From: JACKII01 sp965202745 | GTDB taxonomy: Bacteria; Pseudomonadota; Alphaproteobacteria; Bin95 | Direction of reading: 5' to 3' | DNA length: 64,000 nucleotides | Assembly: GCA_965202745.1 (NCBI GenBank) | Contig: CBDBCB010000016.1 | Location: forward strand, 1-64,000 | Shown: in pieces, positions 56,343-64,000 of the stretch | Position numbering within the stretch: position 1 is the first letter of the stretch | How the letters are laid out: each line of letters opens with the position of its first letter | The notes under the pieces: generated by a model | What the model was told of the DNA's origin: nothing | The model's input: the letters and a program-made list of their open reading frames with translations, nothing else | Database searches by the model: none | Program-made: the position numbers and the translations under genes

Positions 56343-57899
56343 CTACGCGCGGCGCTGCGCCTGTCCCAACAACCAAGCCGGCAACATGGCGAAGGCAAAC
56401 ACCGCCGCCAGGGCCAGGAAACAGTCCTGGAACGCAAAGCCCTCTGCCTGCGCCAGCACAATGTTGCTGAGGTAAGAAAGCGCCATGCCCTCGCGCACGC
56501 TTTCGCTGATGCCGGTCGTCGCCAGCAATTCAGCCACCTTGGCCAAAAGAGAAGCGCTTGCATCGTTTCCCGCGGTCTGGGTAGCGGTCAGAGCATCGCT
56601 ATGAACCGACGTCTGCATCACCAGCCAGACGACCGTCAGGTTGATGCCGCTCGCCCCGCCAAGCTGGCGTATGAAGTTCATATTGCCGGAGCCTTTGGGA
56701 AGCTCCGCCGCCGACAGCGCGCTCAGCGCCGTCGAAGACAAAGACGGCAGAATGAAGCCCAGACCCATCCGGCTGATTACCGCGAACATGGCAAAATTCC
56801 AGAACGGGGTGTTCACGTCGCTGGTCACCATCAACGCCGTGCCGAGGGAGAAGGCCGCCAGCCCCGACAGCACCATCCAGTAACCCGGAATCTTGTCCGC
56901 CAGCCGCCCGGTGAACGGCAACATCATCGCCAGAACCAGGGCTGCGGGCACCATGACCGCGCCGGCGCGGGTAGCGGTATAGCCCTGCACCTCCTGCACA
57001 AAGACCGGGATCAGGTAGGTAGAACCGAAATTGCCCGCGCCGAACACAAACGCGACGAAGACCGCAGCGGAAAAGACCGGGTTCCGGAACAATTGCACCG
57101 CCAGCAAGGGACCATCCATCCAGACCTGCCACCAGACAAAGAACGCGCTTGAGAGCACACCGCCCCCTACCAGGGTCATGACATGGTCGGAGCTCCAACC
57201 GTAGCGGGGGCCGTGTGCCAAACCGGTCATGATGCAGAACAAGGCGAAGCACAGCAGGCCATAGCCAAGCCAGTCAAACCGCGGCAGGCGCACCGGGCGC
57301 GGCGGATTGGGCATAATCAGCAATCCGCCTATCATCGCCAGGCTGACGAATGGCAACGGCAGCAGGAATATGGCCCGCCAGTTAAATGCATCGATGAGGG
57401 CGCCGGCAACCGTCGGCCCCAGGCCCGGCGCCAGCACAACGCCTGTCCCGAACACTCCCATGGCCAGGCCGCGCTTGTCCGGTGGGAACACCTGAAAGAT
57501 CGTCACCATCACCAGGGGCTGGACAATCCCGGCGGCAAACCCCTGCATCACCCGGCCGACGATAAGAATTTCCATACTGGGCGCGGTTGCCGACACCATG
57601 GAGCCCAGACCGAACACTACCAATGTCATAGTGAAGGCTAGCCGCTGCCCCAGGGCTGCAATCATCCAGGCGTTCAACAACTGGCTGGCCGTCATGGTGG
57701 CCAGGAAGGCGGTTGCCATCCATTGGACCTGGTCCTGGCCGATACCAAAGCCGCCCATCACATGAGGCACCGCCACGTTGACCAATGTCGCGCTCATCAT
57801 CATTGCAGCGGCACCGCTCAACCCGACGATTGCTACCAACCAGCGGTATTTCGGACCATACTTCGCAAACAGGTCATCGACTGTTTCGGTGCTTAGCAT
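56343..57899 (-). CDS. MFS transporter, DHA2 (EmrB/QacA-like)
   Basis: 518 aa, about 14 membrane helices. ATLVNVAVPHVMGGFGIGQD, QVQWMATAFLATMTASQLLN, GRVMQGFAAGIVQPLVMVTI, VFGTGVVLAPGLGPTVAGAL (motif C typical of drug exporters), FNWRAIFLLPLPFVSLAMIG. Proton-driven exporter; drug unknown. No EmrA partner adjacent. Intact. Confidence 0.88.
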   Translation of the reverse strand: MLSTETVDDLFAKYGPKYRWLVAIVGLSGAAAMMMSATLVNVAVPHVMGGFGIGQDQVQWMATAFLATMTASQLLNAWMIAALGQRLAFTMTLVVFGLGSMVSATAPSMEILIVGRVMQGFAAGIVQPLVMVTIFQVFPPDKRGLAMGVFGTGVVLAPGLGPTVAGALIDAFNWRAIFLLPLPFVSLAMIGGLLIMPNPPRPVRLPRFDWLGYGLLCFALFCIMTGLAHGPRYGWSSDHVMTLVGGGVLSSAFFVWWQVWMDGPLLAVQLFRNPVFSAAVFVAFVFGAGNFGSTYLIPVFVQEVQGYTATRAGAVMVPAALVLAMMLPFTGRLADKIPGYWMVLSGLAAFSLGTALMVTSDVNTPFWNFAMFAVISRMGLGFILPSLSSTALSALSAAELPKGSGNMNFIRQLGGASGINLTVVWLVMQTSVHSDALTATQTAGNDASASLLAKVAELLATTGISESVREGMALSYLSNIVLAQAEGFAFQDCFLALAAVFAFAMLPAWLLGQAQRRA

Positions 57900-58021
57900 C
57901 CGGTCATAACCGCGCGAGACCTGCCTTCTCCGGGTTGACCAGGATATTTACCACTGGTCCTGTCCCGGACGCTATACAATGAGCGGACGGCATTCCGCAC
58001 AACCGCAATGAGTATTTCTGG

Positions 58022-58462
58022 ATGATCAAATTCTGGCACGGACTGGCAGCTGTCATTCTCATTTGGAGCATCGGCACGGCCAACGCTGCGGATAGCGCTA
58101 TCCTCACCGCAAAGGCAGCCTTCGACAAGGCCCGTGCGGGAGAGATAACGCTGATTGATGTACGTTCACCACAAGAATGGCAACAGACAGGCTTACCGGC
58201 AGGCGGCATTGCGGAGACAATCCACCGCGATGGGGGACTGCCGGCCTTCGCCACCGCCCTGCTGGCGCGGCTGGGCGACGACAAATCCAAGCCAGTAGCG
58301 CTGATCTGCGCGCGCGGCTCACGCTCTGCCTATACCAGGCAATACTTGGAGCAGGCAGGCTTCACCAATGTCAGCGACGTTGCAGAGGGCATGATCGGCG
58401 GACAGCATGGCACTGGCTGGCAGAAGCAGGGTCTGCCGGTGGAGCGGTGGGCGGCAGAATAG
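58022..58462 (+). CDS. exported rhodanese-like protein
   Basis: 146 aa. Signal peptide (MIKFWHGLAAVILIWSIGTA-NA), then AGEITLIDVRSPQEWQQTGL and the active-site loop ALICARGSRSAYTRQYLEQA with Cys. Sulfur transfer in the periplasm. Intact. Confidence 0.8.
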   Translation: MIKFWHGLAAVILIWSIGTANAADSAILTAKAAFDKARAGEITLIDVRSPQEWQQTGLPAGGIAETIHRDGGLPAFATALLARLGDDKSKPVALICARGSRSAYTRQYLEQAGFTNVSDVAEGMIGGQHGTGWQKQGLPVERWAAE

Positions 58463-58487
58463 CAGGCTTGACGGTGCTTCGGACCCT

Positions 58488-58808
58488 CTATCGCCCGGGT
58501 GGCGGCTCCAGAAACTCCGTCTCCATGAAGGCGAATTCGTAGTCGTTGCCATTCAGCACATTATGCTCGACCCCGGCCTCGCGGAAATAGGGCACGCCGT
58601 GCTTCAGTTCGGCTCTGGTCACCCTGCCCTCCGCGTCGACCAGTTCCAGGAATCCGTCCATCAGTGGGACGACCACATAGTCATATTCGTGCCGGTGCCA
58701 GCCGGTGGCATCGCCGCGCTTTGGGAATCGCCATTCGGTGACGCGGGTACGGGCGTTGTCGATGAAGACGGTGGGGACGGCGGTGCCGGGATTGGATGGG
58801 GCGCACAT
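58488..58808 (-). CDS. small cupin-fold protein
   Basis: 106 aa, start at 58808 after AGGAG. RVTEWRFPKRGDATGWHRHE, YDYVVVPLMDGFLELVDAEG, VPYFREAGVEHNVLNGNDYE: cupin motifs with His ligands. Enzyme or sensor role unknown. Confidence 0.75.
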   Translation of the reverse strand: MCAPSNPGTAVPTVFIDNARTRVTEWRFPKRGDATGWHRHEYDYVVVPLMDGFLELVDAEGRVTRAELKHGVPYFREAGVEHNVLNGNDYEFAFMETEFLEPPPGR

Positions 58809-58863
58809 GGTCAAATCTCCTAACAAGCTGCTGCAAAAGCTCTTAGCATGACTGAAACGCCAT

Positions 58864-58951
58864 CCTTCGACGCGCTCAGGATGAAGAGTTTTTACGGAGG
58901 CTTGGTGAAAACTAACAAGGTTTATTTCCTTCACCCTGAGCCTGTCGAAGG
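58864..58951. repeat. REP-like inverted repeat pair
   Basis: CCTTCGACGCGCTCAGGATG (58864-58883) and TCACCCTGAGCCTGTCGAAG (58931-58950) face each other. This CCTTCGACAGGCTCAGGGTGA-type repeat is common between genes in alphaproteobacteria. 58809-58986 shows no gene. Confidence 0.75.
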
Positions 58952-58986
58952 GTGACGATAGCAACTTGGGTTTTTTCAGTAGCCTC

Positions 58987-59741
58987 CTAATACGTCGCCC
59001 GGCCGCCGGAAATGTCGAACACGCCGCCGGTGGTGAAGCCATTTTCTTCCGACGCCATCCAGGTTGCCATGACCGCCACTTCCTCCACCAGAACAAAGCG
59101 GCCGCGCGGAATTTTGGAGAGCATCATGTCGATATGACTTTGGCTCATCTGATCGAAAATGCGAGTCTTGGCAGCGGCTGGCGTGATGCAGTTGACCGTA
59201 ATGTCATAGTCAGCCAGTTCCTTGCCCAGCGACTTGGTCAGGCCGATAATCCCCGCCTTTGCAGTGGAATAGGCAGAGGCGTTTGCGTTGCCCTCCTTGC
59301 CCGCGATGAAGGCGATGTTGACCACGCGCCCATAATTCTGGCCGATCATCTGGGAGATGACAGAACGGCAGCAATAGAAGACCGCGTTCATGTCCAACTC
59401 AATCACCCGCCGCCATGCATCTACCGGGGAGTTCCAGGTGACGTCATTCGGGCCGGTGATACCTGCATTGTTCACCAGGATATCGATATTGCCGAAGGCA
59501 TCATTGGACTCGGCAACCGCCACATCAATCTCATCCAGATCGGTAACGTCGCAGACTTGCGCGAACACTTTGGAGCCGAACTGCTCTGCCGCTTTGCCTA
59601 GCTCCGCCTCGTCCGGCCCCACATGGAAACGGTGGCACCGCTTGCCACCATGCGGGTGGTGATGGCGAGGCCAAAGCCCTGCGCCGCGCCGGTGACGACC
59701 GCGTGGCGGCCTTCAAGATTGATCTGGTTGGTCTGCGCCAT
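58987..59741 (-). pseudogene. short-chain dehydrogenase/reductase, one frameshift
   Basis: Start MAQTNQINLEGRHAVVTGAA (TGxxxGxG cofactor loop with GAAQGFGLA). A one-base loss near 59612 (WGR-DEAEL becomes WGRTRRS) shifts the frame; the rest reads FGNIDILVNNAGITGPNDVT, SAYSTAKAGIIGLTKSLGKE (catalytic Tyr and Lys) and ends VFDISGGRATY. Repaired length 251 aa. Dead unless the shift is an error. Confidence 0.85.
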
Positions 59742-59812
59742 GTGTCTAACTTCCTATGATGTAGCCTCGTGCTATAGAGAGCACAAATCCGCAAGTCATA
59801 GAGGCGAGACAC

Positions 59813-61111
59813 ATGATCCCACGTTATAGCCGCCCCGAAATGGTCGGCATCTGGGAGCCCCAGACCAAGTTCGAAATTTGGTTCGAGATCGAGGCGCACG
59901 CCTGCGATGCGCAGGCCGAACTCGGCGTCATCCCGAAGGAAGCGGCCAAGGCCGTTTGGGAACGCGGTCAGTTCGAGATCGAGCGCATCGATGAGATCGA
60001 GCGCGTGACCAAGCATGACGTGCTGGCATTCCTGACCAACCTCGCCGAATACGTGGGTCCGGAAGCGCGCTTCGTGCATCAGGGCATGACGTCCTCCGAC
60101 GCGCTGGACACCTGCCTCGCGGTGCAGTTGGCCCGCGCCTCTGACCTGCTGCTGGCGGGCGTGGACCGAGTACTGGCCGCGCTGAAAACCCGCGCCTACG
60201 AGCATGCGGAAACGCTGACCGTTGGCCGCAGCCACGGCATCCATGCGGAGCCGACCACGTTCGGCATGAAGCTCGCCGGGCACTATGCGGAGTTCGTGCG
60301 CAACCGGGAGCGCATGGTCGCCGCGCGCAAGGAAATCGCCACCTGCGCCATCTCCGGCCCGGTCGGCACCTTCGCCGCTATCGACCCGCGGGTTGAGGAG
60401 TATGTGGCGGAGAAACTGGGCCTGACGCCGGAGCCCATCTCCACCCAGGTCATCCCCCGCGACCGCCACGCCATGTTCTTCTCCGTCCTGGCCGTGATCG
60501 CCAGCGGCATCGAGCGCCTGTCGACCGAAATTCGCCACCTGCAACGCTCCGAAGTGCTGGAGGCAGAGGAGTTCTTCTCCCCCGGCCAAAAGGGCTCGTC
60601 GGCCATGCCGCACAAGCGGAACCCAGTGCTGACTGAGAACCTGACCGGTCTCGCCCGCATCGTTCGCTCTGCCGCGGTTCCTGCCATGGAGAACGTCACC
60701 CTCTGGCACGAGCGCGACATCAGCCACTCCAGCGTTGAGCGCATGATCGGCCCGGACGCGACCGTGACCTTGGACTTCGCACTCAACCGCATGGCCGGCG
60801 TGATCGAGAACCTGGTCGTCTACGAAGACAACATGCTGGCGAACCTGAACAAGCTTGGCGGGCTGGTCTATTCCCAGTACGTACTTCTGTCCCTGACCCA
60901 GGGCGGCATGAGCCGCGAGGACGCCTATGCCAAGGTCCAGGTGCATGCCATGGCGACCTGGCGCGAAGGCGGCTCGTTCCTGGAGCGGTTGCAGGGCGAC
61001 CCGGAAGTCACCAACCTCGTCAGCGCAGACACCCTGGCAGAGATGTTCGAGCCTTGGCGCTATCTAGGCCATGCCCGCAAGCGCATGGAACAGGTGCTGG
61101 GCCCGCAATAG
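59813..61111 (+). CDS. purB: adenylosuccinate lyase
   Basis: 432 aa, intact. MIPRYSRPEMVGIWEPQTKF, EIERVTKHDVLAFLTNLAEY, GMTSSDALDTCLAVQLARAS, SHGIHAEPTTFGMKLAGHYA (catalytic His), and the signature loop GQKGSSAMPHKRNPVLTENL with the Ser. Two steps in purine synthesis: SAICAR to AICAR, and adenylosuccinate to AMP. Preceded by a possible SD GAGGCGAG. Confidence 0.95.
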   Translation: MIPRYSRPEMVGIWEPQTKFEIWFEIEAHACDAQAELGVIPKEAAKAVWERGQFEIERIDEIERVTKHDVLAFLTNLAEYVGPEARFVHQGMTSSDALDTCLAVQLARASDLLLAGVDRVLAALKTRAYEHAETLTVGRSHGIHAEPTTFGMKLAGHYAEFVRNRERMVAARKEIATCAISGPVGTFAAIDPRVEEYVAEKLGLTPEPISTQVIPRDRHAMFFSVLAVIASGIERLSTEIRHLQRSEVLEAEEFFSPGQKGSSAMPHKRNPVLTENLTGLARIVRSAAVPAMENVTLWHERDISHSSVERMIGPDATVTLDFALNRMAGVIENLVVYEDNMLANLNKLGGLVYSQYVLLSLTQGGMSREDAYAKVQVHAMATWREGGSFLERLQGDPEVTNLVSADTLAEMFEPWRYLGHARKRMEQVLGPQ

Positions 61112-61221
61112 GCCCCTCCCCTGGTCCAGCCTGCCGGGCGACAAAGGGTTTGCATGTCTCTGCTGACGCCCCCACCTCTGCCCGAGGCCGGGGGCCTATT
61201 TATCGTGCGGGATTATTCTCT

Positions 61222-62283
61222 ATGCAGCTTCTTTCGCGAATAGCGGTTCTACTGACCGGATTGGCGCTACTGCCGCTGTCCGCTCCTGCAGACGGCGCCA
61301 GCGTCCATGGCACGGCCTTTTACCGCGAGCGGATCGCTCTGCCGCCAAGCGCGGTATTGACCGCAGTGCTGCTCGACACCTCCCTGCAAGACGTGCCGGC
61401 GGCAGAGATCGGGCGGACAGTCATCGACCCGGCGGGCCATCCGCCCTACCGCTTCGCGATTGCCTATGATCCCGCGGCCATCAAAGACCAGCACACCTAT
61501 ACGGTCCGGGCATCGATCACCGATGGCGATCGGCTGTTGTTTACCACTGATACGGCGCACCCGGTCTTGACCAGGGGCGCGGGCGACTCGGTTAAAATCG
61601 TGCTGAAAATGGTAAGCCGCGGCCGTCAGCAGGCGGAGCCCAAACCGGCCCGCTACAATGGCCTGTTCCGCTACATGGCAGATGCTGCCCTGTTCCAGGA
61701 ATGCCGCACCGGTCAGACCTACCCGGTTGCGATGGAGAAGGACTTCCCGCGGCTGGAGCGCACCTACCGCAACGCTGCCACCGAACCCGGCAGACCGGCC
61801 CTCGCTTCCGTTTCCGCCACAATTGAGCAACGCCCGAAGGTGGATGGCGCAGGCACCGAGCCCACGATGATCGTCCATCGGTTGGACAACATCACCGGCG
61901 AACAGGAATGTCAGCCACCAATCCCAGATGCTTCGCTGACCAATACCTATTGGCGGGTGAGTGAACTGGCGGGAGAGCGCATCGGTGACGTTCCAGGCAG
62001 CCGCGAGCCGCATATCCTGCTCGAATCGAGCCGCACCTGGTATCGCGGCACCGCTGGCTGCAATGGTATCGGCGGCGAATATGTGCTTGAGGGGGGCAAG
62101 CTGACTTTCAGACCCGGCATGTCAACGCTGATGGCCTGCGGGTCCCCTACTGACGAATATGAACGGGGCATGCGGCAAGCCCTAGGCCAAACCGTCCGTT
62201 GGGAAATCCATGGCGTTATCCTCTCGCTAATCGCCGCCGATGGGAAAGTGGCGGCGCGCTTCCGCGCGGTCTACCTTCAGTAA
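61222..62283 (+). CDS. exported YbaY/META-domain protein
   Basis: 353 aa. Signal peptide (LLTGLALLPLSAPADGA). About 30-130: YbaY-like beta domain (YRERIALPPSAVLTAVLLDT, PYRFAIAYDPAAIKDQHTYT). About 260-353: META/DUF306 domain (LTNTYWRVSELAGERIGDVP, GTAGCNGIGGEYVLEGGKLT). Envelope protein of unknown role. Intact. Confidence 0.78.
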   Translation: MQLLSRIAVLLTGLALLPLSAPADGASVHGTAFYRERIALPPSAVLTAVLLDTSLQDVPAAEIGRTVIDPAGHPPYRFAIAYDPAAIKDQHTYTVRASITDGDRLLFTTDTAHPVLTRGAGDSVKIVLKMVSRGRQQAEPKPARYNGLFRYMADAALFQECRTGQTYPVAMEKDFPRLERTYRNAATEPGRPALASVSATIEQRPKVDGAGTEPTMIVHRLDNITGEQECQPPIPDASLTNTYWRVSELAGERIGDVPGSREPHILLESSRTWYRGTAGCNGIGGEYVLEGGKLTFRPGMSTLMACGSPTDEYERGMRQALGQTVRWEIHGVILSLIAADGKVAARFRAVYLQ

Positions 62284-62301
62284 CTGCCCCCGACCACTAA
62301 A

Positions 62302-62985
62302 CTGCCGGAGAACCACACAAACGTCATTCTCGTTTACTGGCACCCGGAGCCGCAAAGCTTCAACCACGCCATGCTTGAGACCGCGGAAAGGACACTGCGG
62401 GAGGCTGGCCATACGGTGCAGGTTTCTGACCTGTTCGCCATGAACTTCGACGCGGCATCGACCCGCGCGAATTTCACAACAGCAAGCGAACCGGCCTATT
62501 TCCGACCGCAGATCAAGGAAGAGCACGCAACGGCAACGGGCGGTTTTACCCCGGAGCTGGAAGCGGAGATTGCCAAGCTCCAATGGTGCGATCTGATGAT
62601 CTGGCAGTTTCCGCTCTGGTGGTTCGGCCTGCCTGGCGTGTTCAAAGGCTGGGTGGACCGGGTATTCGTCCGCGGCCGCATCTACGGCCCCGGCATGACC
62701 TATGAGAATGGCAGCCAAAGCGGCAAACGGGCCATGATTGCCATGACCACAGGCGGCCCGGATACCGCCTACACGGCCGACGGCATCAATGGCGAGATGA
62801 TGGGCGTGCTGCGCCCCATTCAGCGGGGCATGTTCGGCTATCTGGGTTTTGACGTGTTGCAGCCGCATATCGTCTTTGGTCGAGCCCGGATGGATGATGC
62901 CGAGCGCCAGGCGGTGCTTGCCGCCTACGCCGAACGCCTGAAAGGCATCGCCGCCGAGCAACCGATCGACGCCGGCCGGTACTAG
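62302..62985 (+). CDS. flavodoxin-fold NAD(P)H quinone oxidoreductase, start unclear
   Basis: Readable frame NVILVYWHPEPQSFNHAMLE, LMIWQFPLWWFGLPGVFKGW, VDRVFVRGRIYGPGMTYENG, MTTGGPDTAYTADGINGEMM: NAD(P)H dehydrogenase (quinone) family with the WWFGxP motif. The homologous N-terminus begins before the first ATG (62371), and where an ATG would be expected, after GGAGAACC, the sequence reads ACACAAAC. No good start is seen in frame back to the stop at 62281. So the start codon seems mutated or it uses a rare start. Confidence 0.7.
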   Translation: MPENHTNVILVYWHPEPQSFNHAMLETAERTLREAGHTVQVSDLFAMNFDAASTRANFTTASEPAYFRPQIKEEHATATGGFTPELEAEIAKLQWCDLMIWQFPLWWFGLPGVFKGWVDRVFVRGRIYGPGMTYENGSQSGKRAMIAMTTGGPDTAYTADGINGEMMGVLRPIQRGMFGYLGFDVLQPHIVFGRARMDDAERQAVLAAYAERLKGIAAEQPIDAGRY

Positions 62986-63082
62986 GCAAAGCGCTTGCGG
63001 CCAGGCAGCACCCTTGACCCGGTGCGGGCGCGCGGATTGGATGGCGGCAACCAATGAACGCCCTTCAGGAAGCCTGCCCGCC

Positions 63083-64000
63083 ATGTCTCACGACGAAAAA
63101 CTCGCCGAACTCGCCCGCCGCCGCGAAGCCAATATGGCCATGGGCGGCGCACGCAAGATCGAGGCGCGGCGCAATAGCGGCGTTCTGAACGCGCGCGAGC
63201 GGCTGGACTATTTCCTGGATGAAGGCTCGTTCCTGGAGGCAGGGCTGCATGCCTACTCCATTCGTCCCGAAACACGCGACAAGTCCCCCGCCGACGGCAA
63301 GATCGCAGGCTATGGCAAAGTCGATGGTCGGCCTGTTGCCCTGGTCGCCAATGACTTCACCGTGCTCGGCGCCTCTTCAAGCCAGGTAAACATGCGCAAG
63401 ATGGGGCACATGAAGAAAACCGCGCGGGAACGCGGCATGCCCCTCATCCTGCTGGGCGAAAGCAGCGGCGGGCGTATGCCGGACCGGATGGGAGCGTCCG
63501 GCCGCGCAACCATCGGCCAGGACCGGGAAGAATACCGGCGGACCCGCGAAACGCCGTGGGTCTCCACCCTGATGGGTCAGAGCTATGGCTCCTCAACCTG
63601 GTACAGCGTGATCTCCGACGTGGTGTTCGCCCGTAAGGGCGCGGTGATGGCCGTGACCAGCCCGCGCGTCACCTCGCTCGCCATCGGTCAGGAAATCAGC
63701 CCGGAAGAACTGGGCGGCTGGAAGCTGCACACCGAAGTCACCGGCCTGGTCGATCAGGCCTTCGATACCGACGAGGAAGTGCTCGACGCGGTCAAACAGT
63801 CCCTCTCCTACCTGCCCTCCAACAACGGGCAGGAACCGCCGGTCGCGGACGTGCCGGCGGGCTCGGACGACGACCAGGACAAGATCCTCGACATCGTGCC
63901 GACCGAGCGCCAGCGGGTCTATGACGTCCGCCGCGTGCTGCGCGTGATCGCCGACAATGGCTCCGTATTCGAACTGAAGAGCCGCTTCGGCCGGGCAATT
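63083..64000 (+). CDS. acyl-CoA carboxylase carboxyltransferase subunit (partial)
   Basis: 306 codons to the window end. MSHDEKLAELARRREANMAM, SGVLNARERLDYFLDEGSFL, ALVANDFTVLGASSSQVNMR, LILLGESSGGRMPDRMGASG, SVISDVVFARKGAVMAVTSP. Carboxyltransferase beta-type (propionyl-/methylcrotonyl-CoA carboxylase family). Transfers a carboxyl from biotin to acyl-CoA. Partner subunit not in window. Confidence 0.88.
   Translation, partial: MSHDEKLAELARRREANMAMGGARKIEARRNSGVLNARERLDYFLDEGSFLEAGLHAYSIRPETRDKSPADGKIAGYGKVDGRPVALVANDFTVLGASSSQVNMRKMGHMKKTARERGMPLILLGESSGGRMPDRMGASGRATIGQDREEYRRTRETPWVSTLMGQSYGSSTWYSVISDVVFARKGAVMAVTSPRVTSLAIGQEISPEELGGWKLHTEVTGLVDQAFDTDEEVLDAVKQSLSYLPSNNGQEPPVADVPAGSDDDQDKILDIVPTERQRVYDVRRVLRVIADNGSVFELKSRFGRAI

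Overview
The window looks like an alphaproteobacterial chromosome (high GC, five CaiB/BaiF CoA-transferase genes, TauD and acyl-CoA metabolism, siphovirus-like tail genes of alphaproteobacterial type) carrying a 33.7-kb Mu-like transposable prophage. The prophage ends can be placed to the base: it starts TGT at 3247, ends ACA at 36959, has matching inverted termini, and is flanked by the 5-bp duplication CATGG. It sits inside the middle gene of a three-gene CaiB operon; the two halves of that gene lie at 2555-3246 and 36960-37286.

Layout. 1-1354: a 17-codon ORF with a strong ribosome binding site, a hairpin, a small conserved ORF and a defective IS1595-type transposase. 1434-3246: a nonsense-mutated CaiB gene and the 3' half of the interrupted one. 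3247-36959: prophage. Its left third reads leftward (tail fibre, tip protein J, peptidase, tape measure, duplicated major tail gene, tail joining proteins, major capsid, decoration, protease/scaffold). 15801-16943 reads rightward (endolysin and spanin pair). 16956-22780 holds a thermonuclease, a Ner/repressor pair, a Dam-type methylase, an exported ankyrin-FRG-TPR protein and a second repressor with two S24 domains. 22843-36908 reads rightward: early genes, transposase A, ATPase B, DUF3164, GemA, a DNA methylase, a Mor-like activator, HNH protein, then the packaging genes (small and large terminase, portal, head morphogenesis). 37283-64000: host genes for CoA transfer, a sensor kinase remnant, acyl-CoA dehydrogenase, an RTX metalloprotease remnant, acyl-CoA synthetase, an unknown three-gene cluster, lysine biosynthesis (dapE, dapD), a HAD nucleotidase, two more CaiB genes, a racemase, TauD, tRNA-Ala, an MFS exporter, a rhodanese, a cupin, an SDR remnant, purB, a META-domain protein, a flavodoxin-fold oxidoreductase and an acyl-CoA carboxylase carboxyltransferase cut by the window end.

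Two themes stand out. First, decay: more than twenty frameshifts, in-frame stops and deletion junctions affect the prophage and the accessory host genes, while dapD, dapE, purB and several metabolic genes are intact. This favours real gene decay, but many shifts lie in homopolymers, so read-level checks are needed. Second, regulation: a perfect palindrome around CGGACCATGGTCCG occurs three times in the prophage. At two sites it is centred 31.5 bp from the first base of a possible -10 box (about -43.5 from the start site), the geometry expected for a Mor/C-type activator. It could jointly switch on the leftward structural, rightward lysis and rightward packaging operons, which would explain how a split late region is coordinated.
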